Shown piece after piece: positions 44,282 to 52,031 of a DNA stretch of 64,000 nucleotides. The stretch is from assembly GCF_000316575.1 (NCBI RefSeq), contig NC_019682.1, positions 310,001 through 374,000 on the forward strand, read 5' to 3'. This stretch comes from Calothrix sp. PCC 7507 (lineage in GTDB: Bacteria; Cyanobacteriota; Cyanobacteriia; Cyanobacteriales; Nostocaceae). A program made the translations under genes and the position numbers. Under the pieces are notes generated by a model, which was not told where the DNA came from, searched no databases, and saw only the letters and a program-made list of their open reading frames with translations. The stretch's first letter is position 1, and every line of letters starts with the position of its first letter.

Positions 44282-44566
44282 TTAATAGACTTCATCATGT
44301 GTCCCGATGTCGAGCAGAACAATGACTTCATGATTTGTTTCTGTATCTTGCTCAATGGAGAAAACAACACGACAATCATAGCCGCAAGAGCAGGACTGAA
44401 GACCTTCGAGTTTACCGCTCAATTTATGGGTGTCCAAGGCGGGTGCAAATATGTCTGCTTCCAATTGTTGGAGAGTGTCTTCAATGCGTTGCTGGAGGTT
44501 AGCGTCTCTTTTTACAAACTTACGAAATGCTCGCTTGAATTTGGGAGTTAAAACCAGCAGTCTCAT
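44282..44566 (-). CDS. RelE/ParE superfamily toxin
   Basis: A 94-residue toxin-like protein of the RelE/ParE fold, closest in look to YafQ-type mRNA interferases: LVLTPKFKRAFRKFVKRDANLQQRIEDTLQQLE at the N terminus, HKLSGKLEGLQSCSCGYDCRVVFSI in the middle and a C-terminal strand VIVLLDIGTHDEVY. The strand ending RVVF and the terminal GTHDEVY are typical. Its start overlaps the antitoxin stop by four bases (44563-44566). The whole module is bracketed by 25-base direct repeats. Confidence 0.85.
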   Translation of the reverse strand: MRLLVLTPKFKRAFRKFVKRDANLQQRIEDTLQQLEADIFAPALDTHKLSGKLEGLQSCSCGYDCRVVFSIEQDTETNHEVIVLLDIGTHDEVY

Positions 44567-44790
44567 GCTTCCGGCTCTTGCAAAGACTGGCGCAATGCTT
44601 CAACAACATCCTGGGCTGACTGCTGTTGAAATTTGCCTGCATGGAAATCAGCCAAAGTTTTTTGAGCATCAGCAGCTATTTCTGCACGACGACTTTCGCT
44701 GTGGCGGTTTTGCAGAATTCTGATCAGCATTTCTTGCTGTTCGTAGGGCAGCTGCAAAGCATTTTCTAGCACTTGGTCGAGGGTATTCAT
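44563..44790 (-). CDS. Antitoxin of RelE-type module
   Basis: A 75-residue helical protein (MNTLDQVLENALQLPYEQQE start, ending RQSLQEPEA) preceding the RelE-like toxin with a four-base overlap. The region LPYEQQEMLIRILQNR is common in small cyanobacterial antitoxins that accompany RelE toxins. It should bind and neutralise the toxin and repress the operon. Assigned mainly on context. Confidence 0.8.
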   Translation of the reverse strand: MNTLDQVLENALQLPYEQQEMLIRILQNRHSESRRAEIAADAQKTLADFHAGKFQQQSAQDVVEALRQSLQEPEA

Positions 44791-44809
44791 GGATTTAGGC
44801 TATTGCCTA

Positions 44810-44834
44810 GCGTTGTCTCTAGTTTACCAAAAGC
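44810..44834. repeat. 25-bp direct repeat flanking RelE module, right copy
   Basis: Identical to 44224-44248. It runs directly into the coding remnant of a pstB-like gene. Confidence 0.8.
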
Positions 44835-44916
44835 TAAGGGGACTGCATTATCTGGTGGGCAACAGCAACGACTGTGTACTGCGAGAGCGATCATGGTTGA
44901 GTTGATCTATTGTTAG
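44824..44916 (+). pseudogene. Fragment of a second pstB-like ATPase gene
   Basis: In one frame the sequence reads [20 protein letters not shown] then RAIMVELIYC and stop. This is the ABC signature region of PstB; pstB at 43024 has [20 protein letters not shown] at the same place. DNA identity is clear but not complete, so it comes from a paralogue rather than a fresh duplication. Tandem pstB genes are common in cyanobacterial pst operons. Walker A and B parts are gone. Confidence 0.8.
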
Positions 44917-45079
44917 TAAACTCTGCAATCTCACCCATCTTTTTTGCCAGCCTGCTCCAATCGGGTTATTGTGCGGCGACAACTACAAGCATACTTCAAC
45001 ACATTTTCTGAACACATTTTGTACGTTTCTTCACCATATATTGGCTGTGTACGTTGAATCAAAATTATAAGGAGGTTTT

Positions 45080-45262
45080 ATGTACACACTGATATATCGC
45101 TCAAAAATCATTGTGGTTGCTAATAACAATATATCGCTACCTCGTTACACTGTTTTCAAAAAGGAGCATTGCAGTATGCCAATTTTTGCGTGTGATAGAC
45201 TAGTTGAGCTAATCATGTGGTTGATTCTGCACGGACACCTCATAAAATTTGGGCATTCCTAA
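45080..45262 (+). CDS. Doubtful small ORF with strong Shine-Dalgarno
   Basis: A 60-residue frame (MYTLIYRSKIIVVANNNISL start, then a hydrophobic ELIMWLILHGHLI segment) is preceded by AAGGAGGTTTT before the ATG, an exceptionally good ribosome-binding site. A second AAAGGAG precedes an in-frame ATG at residue 33. No family is recognised. It may be a genuine small protein or a remnant start region. Confidence 0.3.
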   Translation: MYTLIYRSKIIVVANNNISLPRYTVFKKEHCSMPIFACDRLVELIMWLILHGHLIKFGHS

Positions 45263-45282
45263 AATTATTGCTTCTTCAAATT

Positions 45283-45307
45283 AGCCCGTACTTAAACTGT
45301 ACGGGCT
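45283..45307. terminator. Perfect stem-loop AGCCCGTAC/GTACGGGCT
   Basis: A 9-base perfect inverted repeat with a 7-base loop (TTAAACT) lies 21 bases after the doubtful ORF at 45080. It lacks a following T-run on the plus strand, so terminator function is uncertain. Confidence 0.5.
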
Positions 45308-45399
45308 GAAATCCACTTTCCGGAATCAAATTAATTCCTGATGATATGAATATAGGTAGTAAATACTTTTGAACTACCTTAATAAGGACTGTAGCCGAT

Positions 45400-45672
45400 A
45401 TGACACAAAACTTGGCGAGATGGCAAGAGGTGATACAGGTACTCACGGAATTCAAAAATGAACCTACTCCGGATAAGCGTATTAAAGTTTATGACCAACT
45501 ATTTTGTTACGAACAGGAGAATCTAGCAAGAGCAACGCACGATGAAAGTGGGGAAGCCCCTAATGATTGGGAAGATGAGGATGACCACCAAGAACACGAG
45601 GATTTTGACGATTGGTTGAGTGGATTTGACGAAGGGGCTAGGCAAAACATTTTGAATGTCATGGACTCATAG
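45400..45672 (+). CDS. Small acidic protein, unknown function
   Basis: A 90-residue soluble protein. The N-terminal half is helical (LARWQEVIQVLTEFKNEP); the C-terminal half is strongly acidic (NDWEDEDDHQEHEDFDDWL), then GFDEGARQNILNVMDS. No catalytic motif is visible. AT-rich upstream sequence and an AAGGA site (ATAAGGACTG) about 13 bases before the ATG support translation. Not recognised. Confidence 0.6.
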   Translation: MTQNLARWQEVIQVLTEFKNEPTPDKRIKVYDQLFCYEQENLARATHDESGEAPNDWEDEDDHQEHEDFDDWLSGFDEGARQNILNVMDS

Positions 45673-45874
45673 TGTAGGTTTCATAGAGCGTTCACATGAT
45701 TGGATGCTGAACGCTCCTTGCTATCTAAAATTTTTCTGGATAACATTCTAAGCAGGAATTTACTCAGAAATTTATCAGTAGTTACCATTCACATATGCAA
45801 TTCGGGAAAATCTGCTGAGGCTTGACAGGATACCAGTAGAGTAGGATTTGAGTTAAGTGCATACACTGTGTTTT

Positions 45875-46294
45875 ATGTTAAAAATACTGCCTGTTGCTTT
45901 CGTCGCCGCTACTGTTTTCGTCGCATCTACTAATTATCCCAATGCCTCACTAGCTGAAACCTGTGCTTCTCAATGTGGCATTCGTCCCATTCAGTTTACA
46001 CCTGGTCAACGCATCCGATTACAAGTAGTAAATACTACATCTAATTTGGTGAAATTAGAGAAACTGCAAGAAACTAAGCCAATTCCCTTGCAAGCTGGAG
46101 AGAAATTCCAGTTAGATAATGAACAACAGTCAAATATTTCTCTTGTGTTCTGGGATGAAAAGGGATTGCCGCTAAAAGCAATTTTTTCTAAACCAAATGC
46201 TGGTACATTACGGGTAGAATTGGGGCGTGGTAAGGTGAATCCAGGCGATCGCTCTCTTGATATCCTTAGTGATGGTCGGGTAAAAGTTTATTAA
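45875..46294 (+). CDS. Exported protein of unknown function
   Basis: A 139-residue protein with a signal peptide (MLKILPVAFVAATVFVAS to SLAET). The mature part starts with a cysteine pair (CASQCGIRPIQFTPGQRIRL) and is beta-rich, with RVELGRGKVNPGDRSLDILS at the end; the pattern resembles small periplasmic immunoglobulin-like proteins but no family is certain. The ATG at 45875 is preferred to an upstream GTG at 45857 because it places the hydrophobic segment correctly. Short CAGTTATCAG repeats follow. Confidence 0.6.
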   Translation: MLKILPVAFVAATVFVASTNYPNASLAETCASQCGIRPIQFTPGQRIRLQVVNTTSNLVKLEKLQETKPIPLQAGEKFQLDNEQQSNISLVFWDEKGLPLKAIFSKPNAGTLRVELGRGKVNPGDRSLDILSDGRVKVY

Positions 46295-46423
46295 ATCAGT
46301 TATCAGTTAACAGTAAACAGTTATCAGTGTTTGCTGTTAAAGGCTAGCAAAAGTGATCAGTTTGAGTTATGAGTTATTAGTTAGGAAAAAAATGTGCAAA
46401 CTCCTAACTCTTAACTCTATACT

Positions 46424-48517
46424 GTGCTAGACCAAGCTTTACCGAAACCCCAACAACCCCGTAGGCGCTTACCTAATCAGCGCTGGCAAATTTACGCGCA
46501 ACAAACAGAATTTGCCGAAAAGTTGGCGGTGGCGACCAAGATTTCACCGATTATCAGCCAGTTGCTGATCAATCGTGGCATTGCCACACTAGAACAAGCA
46601 CAAGGATTTTTAAATCCAGAGTCTCTGATCTTACCTTCGCCACTGGAGGAATTCCCAGATTTAGCGCTGAGTGTGGAGTTATTGCAAAATGCGATCGCAT
46701 CTCAAGAAAAAATTGCTATTTGTGGTGATTATGATGCTGATGGCATGACTAGCACTGCTCTATTGTTGCGTAGTCTCCGCAGTTTAGGCGCTGTAGTCGA
46801 TTATGCTATCCCCAGTCGGATGCACGATGGTTATGGCATTAATCAACGGATTGTGGAAGAATTCCACAGCGAAGGGGTGAGTTTAATTCTAACTGTGGAT
46901 AACGGTATCTCGGCATTTGCACCAATTGCCAGAGCCAGAGAACTCGGTTTAAAGGTAATTATTACCGATCACCATGACATCCCGCAAAAATTACCGCCAG
47001 CGAACGCCATCCTCAACCCCAAACTGATAGACGAATCCTCGCCTTATCGGGGTGTAGCTGGGGTGGGTGTTGCATATATCCTAGCGGTGTCTTTAGCACA
47101 ACAACTAGGAGCAACTCAAGGCTTAATCCAGCCAATGCTAGCACTGTTTACACTGGGAACGATCGCAGATTTAGCTCCCTTGACTGGCGTTAATCGCCGC
47201 TGGGTAAAACGCGGTTTACAGTATCTACCCAAATCTCATTTACCTGGGATACAGGCGCTGATTCAGGTATCTGGGGTGCAGGCTAAAGCAAATGAGGGGG
47301 GAGAAATTCCCAATCCAAAATCTAAAATCCAAAATCCAAAATCCCTTAAGCCGGAGGATATTGGCTTTCGATTGGGGCCGAGAATTAATGCTATTGGCCG
47401 AATTGGTGATCCTCAGCTAGTGATTGATTTGCTGACTACAGATGATATGGGGATAGCGCTGGAAAGAGCAATGCAATGTGAGGGAATTAACCAGCAGCGT
47501 CAGCAAATGTGCGAGGAAATCGAACAAGAAGCGATCGCAGTTGTAGAAACGCAATTCATCGCATCTTTACCCCAAGACCGCATATTAGTAGTCATTCAAC
47601 CCAATTGGCACCACGGCGTTATTGGTATTGTCGCCTCTCGCTTAGTAGAACGCTATGGTGTCCCTGTGTTTATTGGCACTTACGAAGATGGGGGACATAT
47701 TCGCGGTTCAGCGCGGGGAATTCCTGAATTTAACGTGTTTGATGCTTTGGAATATTGTCATGACTTGCTAGGAAAATTTGGCGGACACAAAGCCGCCGGG
47801 GGATTTTCTTTCAGTGAGGCGAATTTACCACAGTTGCGATCGCGTTTGATTGAATTTGCTAACCAGTGTCTTGAACCCCAGCACCTCAAACCATTACTCA
47901 AAATTGATACCCAAGCTAACTTGAGCCAAATCAATCACCAGCTTTACCAACAGCTGCAAACTCTCCATCCCTGCGGTATCGAAAATCCTGATCCGGTGTT
48001 CTGGACACCGAATGTGCAAGTAATTGAGCAAAAGATTGTCGGTAAGGGTCACATCAAACTCACACTTGCCCAAACCATTGATCATCAACAGTATAAAATT
48101 AAAGCGATCGCCTGGCGTTGGGGCGATTACTTCACCTTACCGTCACGCCTAGACATCGCTTATAAACTGCGAGAAAATGACTTTAATGGCAATAGCACCA
48201 TCGAGATGGAATTGGTCGGTGTCAGACTACCAAAACAATCTCACCTACTGTTCACCTCGTCACCTAAACCATTAAGAACTACCTTTGAGTACCAACAGCG
48301 CCACTATACTTGTGGTATTTACAAACAAGGTTTATCCCCAGAATTAAGGATTAAAAATCCTGAAGGTAAAGTCTTAGCCATGCAACCAGGGCATACAATC
48401 GGTTTACTCGGCAATAATCGTGAAGATGCCAAAGAAATTGATGTATCCCAACCACAGTATGACAGCATCATCCAGGCTGCCTTACAAGCTTTATCAGTAC
48501 TGAGTCATGAGTCCTGA
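46424..48517 (+). CDS. recJ: Single-stranded-DNA-specific exonuclease RecJ
   Basis: A 697-residue RecJ, the 5'-3' exonuclease of recombination and mismatch repair. DHH-family motifs are present: CGDYDADGMTSTALLL near residue 102, LTVDNGISA near 158, TDHHDIP near 186 and RINAIGRIGDP near 325; the DHHA1 motif GKFGGHKAAGGFSF is near 450. Translation appears to start at a GTG (46424). Residues about 293-308 (GEIPNPKSKIQNPKSL) are encoded by an in-frame insertion of the AATCCAAAAT dispersed repeat, in a linker before the motif IV region. C-terminal OB-like part follows. Confidence 0.95.
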   Translation: MLDQALPKPQQPRRRLPNQRWQIYAQQTEFAEKLAVATKISPIISQLLINRGIATLEQAQGFLNPESLILPSPLEEFPDLALSVELLQNAIASQEKIAICGDYDADGMTSTALLLRSLRSLGAVVDYAIPSRMHDGYGINQRIVEEFHSEGVSLILTVDNGISAFAPIARARELGLKVIITDHHDIPQKLPPANAILNPKLIDESSPYRGVAGVGVAYILAVSLAQQLGATQGLIQPMLALFTLGTIADLAPLTGVNRRWVKRGLQYLPKSHLPGIQALIQVSGVQAKANEGGEIPNPKSKIQNPKSLKPEDIGFRLGPRINAIGRIGDPQLVIDLLTTDDMGIALERAMQCEGINQQRQQMCEEIEQEAIAVVETQFIASLPQDRILVVIQPNWHHGVIGIVASRLVERYGVPVFIGTYEDGGHIRGSARGIPEFNVFDALEYCHDLLGKFGGHKAAGGFSFSEANLPQLRSRLIEFANQCLEPQHLKPLLKIDTQANLSQINHQLYQQLQTLHPCGIENPDPVFWTPNVQVIEQKIVGKGHIKLTLAQTIDHQQYKIKAIAWRWGDYFTLPSRLDIAYKLRENDFNGNSTIEMELVGVRLPKQSHLLFTSSPKPLRTTFEYQQRHYTCGIYKQGLSPELRIKNPEGKVLAMQPGHTIGLLGNNREDAKEIDVSQPQYDSIIQAALQALSVLSHES
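47306..47346. repeat. AATCCAAAAT repeat inserted in frame within recJ
   Basis: TTCCCAATCCAAAATCTAAA followed by ATCCAAAATCC units matches the intergenic repeat near 15200-15250. Its length keeps the recJ frame open. Confidence 0.75.
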
Positions 48518-48604
48518 GTTACTAAGTTATGACTGATGAGTTTTGAATTCAACAGTTTTTGCTCAACCCAGTACTCAGCACTCGTTACTCAGCACTCAGC
48601 ACTT

Positions 48605-48727
48605 TTATAAATTCCCGTTGCGAAATGCCAATACAAAGATGATCACGGGGCCAGAAATCAAGATTAGCCCAACAAATAGTAGTTGGAAAATCACTTCCCA
48701 ATTGATATTAAAGAGCGCGTCAAACAT
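48605..48727 (-). CDS. psb30: Photosystem II protein Psb30 (Ycf12)
   Basis: A 40-residue single-span membrane protein, too short for usual ORF cut-offs. It reads MFDALFNINWEVIFQLLFVG then LILISGPVIIFVLAFRNGNL. The block EVIxQL...LIxISGPxxIxxLxxRxGNL is the signature of Psb30/Ycf12, a peripheral low-mass subunit of photosystem II near PsbJ and cytochrome b559. A strong GGGAGG lies 6 bases before the ATG at 48727. It is transcribed opposite to recJ and the YkgJ-type gene. Confidence 0.9.
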   Translation of the reverse strand: MFDALFNINWEVIFQLLFVGLILISGPVIIFVLAFRNGNL

Positions 48728-48850
48728 TTTTCCTCCCAATTGTCTTAAAAAATCTAATAACTTCTGTTGCCAAACCCGCAATAGATCATATCCAACGATG
48801 GACTATTAGATTTAATTTAGTTAACAAAATTATAAGAAAAGACATAAAAT

Positions 48851-48994
48851 GAGTGGCTGGGGACTGGGGACTAGGGACTGGGGGACTGGTGACTGGTGAC
48901 TGGTGACTGGTGACTGGTGACTGGATAATTGAACTCTTTCCAATACCCAATACCCAATACCCAATACCCAATACCCAATACCCAATACCCAATC
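48851..48994. repeat. Heptamer STRRs (GGTGACT and CAATACC arrays)
   Basis: Positions about 48851-48925 hold GGGGACT units changing to five GGTGACT units; 48940-48993 hold seven CAATACC units. The second array ends directly at the ATG of the next gene (48995), leaving no Shine-Dalgarno. Long frames on both strands here are repeat artefacts. Confidence 0.95.
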
Positions 48995-49345
48995 ATGGCA
49001 ACTTGGCAATGTATCAAGCAATGTGGAGCCTGCTGCAATCTTGACCCTGCAGAGCGTCCAGATTTAGAAGAGTATCTCTCACCTGTGGAACTGGAACTTT
49101 ACCTGAGCATGGTAGGCGAAGGTGGCTGGTGTGTTAACTTTGACCATACCACGCGAGAATGTCGCATCTACCCAAATCGCCCTCGTTTCTGTCGTGTCGA
49201 AACGGAGATATTTCAAGATATGTATGGAGTTGAACCAGAAGAGGTAAACGATTTTGCCATTGACTGCTGTCGCCAGCAAATAGAAGGAGTTTATGGCGAT
49301 CGCTCTTTGGAAATCATCCGCTTCAACAAAGCTGTAGGACTCTAA
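48995..49345 (+). CDS. YkgJ family cysteine-cluster protein
   Basis: A 116-residue protein of the YkgJ/Fliw-like zinc- or iron-chelating family (CxxCxxCC domain). Metal-binding cysteines are in CIKQCGACC (residues 5-13), GGWCVNF, CRIYPNRPRFC and DCCRQQIEG. Function of the family is uncertain; a metal or Fe-S-like site is predicted. The frame is open upstream only because CAATACC repeats encode IPNTQYP; the ATG at 48995, right after the repeat, is the sensible start. Confidence 0.88.
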   Translation: MATWQCIKQCGACCNLDPAERPDLEEYLSPVELELYLSMVGEGGWCVNFDHTTRECRIYPNRPRFCRVETEIFQDMYGVEPEEVNDFAIDCCRQQIEGVYGDRSLEIIRFNKAVGL

Positions 49346-49454
49346 TGGACTACAGAATAATTTTTTCGCTTTTTCGGCTCAAAAGGGTTGCAATTTATTA
49401 CAACAATCTGAGAAAATGAGAAGAATATGAAAACAATCTAGAAAATTATAGCCT

Positions 49455-49883
49455 GTGAAACTTGACTCTGTACCTTTGAGCCTTTCTGATATCGTTCAGA
49501 CTGAAAGCCAGCCAGAACAAAAAGACAACGTTGATATTATTTTAAATAATGCGATCGCCAAGCCACTCCAGCCTGTAGTTGTCGATAGCCCCAAAAAGCA
49601 AGAGTCACTAGCGGCTATTTTCGGTACTACCTTCATTACCATTTTTCTCGCTGAAATTGGCGATAAGACTCAGCTATCCACCCTATTGATGAGTGCAGAA
49701 TCCCAAGCACCGTGGGTAGTTTTTATCGGCTCTGCGGCTGCACTAATCACCACTAGCCTATTAGGCGTATTGTTAGGAAGTTGGATATCTAGTAAACTCA
49801 GCCCAAAAACCGTAGAAAAATCGGCAGGCGTGATGTTGTTATTAATTTCCCTGATGCTGTTTTGGGATATTGTGAACAGTTAA
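49455..49883 (+). CDS. UPF0016/GDT1-family cation exporter, half-size protein 1
   Basis: A 142-residue membrane protein with three hydrophobic segments and one copy of the E-x-G-D-(K/R)-(T/S) motif (FLAEIGDKTQLSTLL). A polar N-terminal extension of about 50 residues precedes it. Family members (Gdt1, TMEM165, cyanobacterial Mnx) export Mn2+ or Ca2+ and usually have two such repeats in one chain. Here the second half is the next gene, so the two probably form a heteromeric exporter in the thylakoid or plasma membrane. Start is a GTG. Confidence 0.87.
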   Translation: MKLDSVPLSLSDIVQTESQPEQKDNVDIILNNAIAKPLQPVVVDSPKKQESLAAIFGTTFITIFLAEIGDKTQLSTLLMSAESQAPWVVFIGSAAALITTSLLGVLLGSWISSKLSPKTVEKSAGVMLLLISLMLFWDIVNS

Positions 49884-49970
49884 CAGTTATCAGTCATTCT
49901 TCTCTATACTTCGACTTACCTCGACTTCGCTCGGCACAAGTCGCTCAGTACAAGTTCCCCGTATAATCAC

Positions 49971-50258
49971 ATGGACTGGAATCTTTTAGGACTAAGCTTT
50001 ATTACAGTTTTTTTATCAGAATTAGGAGACAAGAGCCAATTAGCGGCGATCGCGCTTTCAGGGCGCAGTCAATCTCCGAAGGCGGTGTTTTTTGGGACGG
50101 CGGCGGCGCTGCTATTAACTAGCTTGTTGGGAGCGTTAGCAGGGGGAGCGGTTGCAGAATTTTTACCCACACGCTTATTAAAAGCGATCGCTGCTGTGGG
50201 ATTTGCGATTCTCGCCGTACGTCTGCTGTTCTTTAACGATTCTGAACCCACACCTTAA
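49971..50258 (+). CDS. UPF0016/GDT1-family cation exporter, half-size protein 2
   Basis: A 95-residue membrane protein with three hydrophobic segments and the motif VFLSELGDKSQLAAIAL, the second half of a GDT1-type transporter. It begins 87 bases after the first half gene on the same strand, and together they supply the two antiparallel repeats of the family. Likely role: manganese (or calcium) efflux protecting photosystem II assembly, by analogy with cyanobacterial Mnx. Confidence 0.87.
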   Translation: MDWNLLGLSFITVFLSELGDKSQLAAIALSGRSQSPKAVFFGTAAALLLTSLLGALAGGAVAEFLPTRLLKAIAAVGFAILAVRLLFFNDSEPTP

Positions 50259-50431
50259 ATCAGTTAACAGTTATCACTACACTTAAGTAGAAAGGTGTAA
50301 AAAAACAGAATTATGTAACGAAATGTAAAGTTGACTCAAAGCCTCTTCCCTCCTGCCTTGTCTGAACGATAAATATTCATGTCCAGCTACTTATACACCT
50401 GATAACTGTTCACTGATAACTGTTCACTGAT

Positions 50432-50923
50432 TTAAGCTTCTTGTCGCCAGCACCAGTTTAAAAGCACTACACCTACTACCCATTTGAGTGCTTCCAGCAA
50501 CCAATAACCACCGTGAAGCAAATTCATTGTGGCTGGAATTGTAGTTTCTGCTGCAAATAAGTTGAGATTAACTCCTGTAGCGCACATTTGCGGAGTTAAA
50601 AAATAAGTGTCAAGCAAAGCCACAGCTAAGAGCAGTACAGATAAAACAATACTGTTGAAACGCCATTGGGATTGAGTCTTATTCATAGCCAGTACGCCAG
50701 TTAAGACTACAGCAGCAGATAATAATTCCATGCGATTAAAATTCCAAAAAATCACATAGCCTGCTGTAGTAAAACTAGCTTGGGTCATCATGCCAGAAAT
50801 GTAAAGGCTAGGCATAATTACCCAGTCTAAAATTAAGCTAGCACTGAGCCAGAAGCCCAAAGTCAATAAAATAGCAGTTTGCCAATTTGGGTGTTTGAAT
50901 TCAATCTTAGAAATAGCATTCAT
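50432..50923 (-). CDS. Membrane protein of unknown function (DUF4149-like)
   Basis: A 163-residue protein with four hydrophobic segments (about 18-38, 64-84, 92-112, 140-160). The first segment ends LILDWVIMPSLYISGMM, and NFNRMELLSAAVVL follows; this layout resembles small DUF4149-type membrane proteins, but I am not sure. A conserved-looking YFLTPQMCATGVNLN loop lies between helices 3 and 4. It is monocistronic and convergent with the exporter genes. Confidence 0.6.
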   Translation of the reverse strand: MNAISKIEFKHPNWQTAILLTLGFWLSASLILDWVIMPSLYISGMMTQASFTTAGYVIFWNFNRMELLSAAVVLTGVLAMNKTQSQWRFNSIVLSVLLLAVALLDTYFLTPQMCATGVNLNLFAAETTIPATMNLLHGGYWLLEALKWVVGVVLLNWCWRQEA

Positions 50924-51031
50924 AGGAATAATTGCTTGTGTTGTACTCTTAGTTTGTATCCTTAAGAGCTACTTTGACAACAGATATCAATTAACATTTA
51001 CAAATCGGTTACATTAATCCGTGGAGAGAAT

Positions 51032-51199
51032 TTATAAGTTATGTAACGAAGTATTTTGATATTTTTCTAAGCTATAAGATTTTATTCTCCCTGCCAACTG
51101 TAGCTTGTATTGGCTGAGTAACTCAGGTGTAACTTCAAAGTGTATTTGGGTCGATTCCTTGTTGTTGTAATCGATGGAATTTTCCCATTTTTGGTTCAT
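51032..51199 (-). CDS. Small hypothetical protein
   Basis: A 55-residue frame from ATG at 51199 (MNQKWENSIDYNNKESTQIH start). The upstream extension of the frame to 51256 is part of a dispersed AATGACAATC/GCGAGCAGAGCGAAGC repeat and is excluded. The product has a FEVTPELLSQYKLQLAGRIK helix and no recognised family. Support is weak. Confidence 0.4.
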   Translation of the reverse strand: MNQKWENSIDYNNKESTQIHFEVTPELLSQYKLQLAGRIKSYSLEKYQNTSLHNL

Positions 51200-51452
51200 G
51201 TTATTTCTGTGTCCGTGTAAAGTCTCCTGATTGTCATTGCTTCGCTCTGCTCGCAATGACTACACAAATTTTGCATGAATTTTTATCACCTAAAAAGGCA
51301 CAGAGTCAACAGCCTAGGCAATGCTCACTCTACAAATACTATAGGAATCGGAATTGATTTTTAAAAAATCGGTTATTTGGTTACTTTTAAGGACTTCACG
51401 TATTGGTTCTATTAGTCGTGAATTCACTATTTACAACAGTGCCAAAGCTATA

Positions 51453-52031
51453 TTAATCTTTTGCAGAAATACGAAGCATATCCTCAGCTTGTTTGTATTT
51501 TCGCTTTTTGATCGGTTGAGCGGGATTACCTGCATAGATTACCATTGGTTCCAAAGAACGACCAGTCACACCACCCAATGTCAGCACAGCACCCCTACCA
51601 ACAGTGACACCAGGGCCAATCACCGACTTGGCGGCGATCCAACTACTCTCTTCAATATAAATTGGAGATGGAATCAGCTTAAAGTTAGGAAGACTCCAGT
51701 CATGATTACCAGTGCAAAGATAAACACCTTGTGATATGCAAACATGACTTTCAATTTCTACGGTCGCCAGATTATCAATCCAAGTATCTTCTCCAATCCA
51801 AACACAATCACCAACAGTCAATCGCCAAGGAAACTTAACTCGAACGCCTGGTTTAATACGGACTTTTTGGCCAATTTTGGCACCAAAACACCGTAGTATC
51901 CAAACTTTTAATATGGAAATTGGTAGCCAATTACTCTCAACCAAAGGCGACCCCAGGAAATACCATAAAAGTTGCTTCCAGTAGGGTGCGCCAGGGGTGT
52001 AACTGCCAAGAGTATATTTATCTAGATGCAT
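51453..52031 (-). CDS. WcaF-like colanic acid/EPS acetyltransferase
   Basis: A 192-residue left-handed beta-helix O-acetyltransferase. Hexapeptide-type repeats run through GAKIGQKVRIKPGVRVKFPW, GDCVWIGEDTWIDNLATVEI, CISQGVYLCTGNHDWS (catalytic His) and WIAAKSVIGPGVTVGRGAVL. WcaF-type enzymes acetylate sugar residues of exopolysaccharides. The frame is open to 52118, but the ATG at 52031 gives the family N terminus (MHLDKYTLGSYTPGAPYWKQ) and overlaps the upstream gene by 14 bases, suggesting coupling. Confidence 0.87.
   Translation of the reverse strand: MHLDKYTLGSYTPGAPYWKQLLWYFLGSPLVESNWLPISILKVWILRCFGAKIGQKVRIKPGVRVKFPWRLTVGDCVWIGEDTWIDNLATVEIESHVCISQGVYLCTGNHDWSLPNFKLIPSPIYIEESSWIAAKSVIGPGVTVGRGAVLTLGGVTGRSLEPMVIYAGNPAQPIKKRKYKQAEDMLRISAKD

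Larger units (their letters stand above)
44917..45399. other. Mostly non-coding spacer with one doubtful ORF and a hairpin
   Basis: The region holds a 60-codon frame at 45080 preceded by AAGGAGG and a perfect 9-base stem (AGCCCGTAC/GTACGGGCT) at 45283-45307. Nothing else is recognised. Confidence 0.5.

Noticed and set aside
48543-48809. 88-codon plus-strand frame after recJ
   Set aside because: It is the opposite-strand shadow of psb30, which has a recognised product and ribosome-binding site.
48786-49021. Frames with repeated YWVLGIG or SPVTSHQ motifs on the minus strand
   Set aside because: Translated STRR sequence, not genes.
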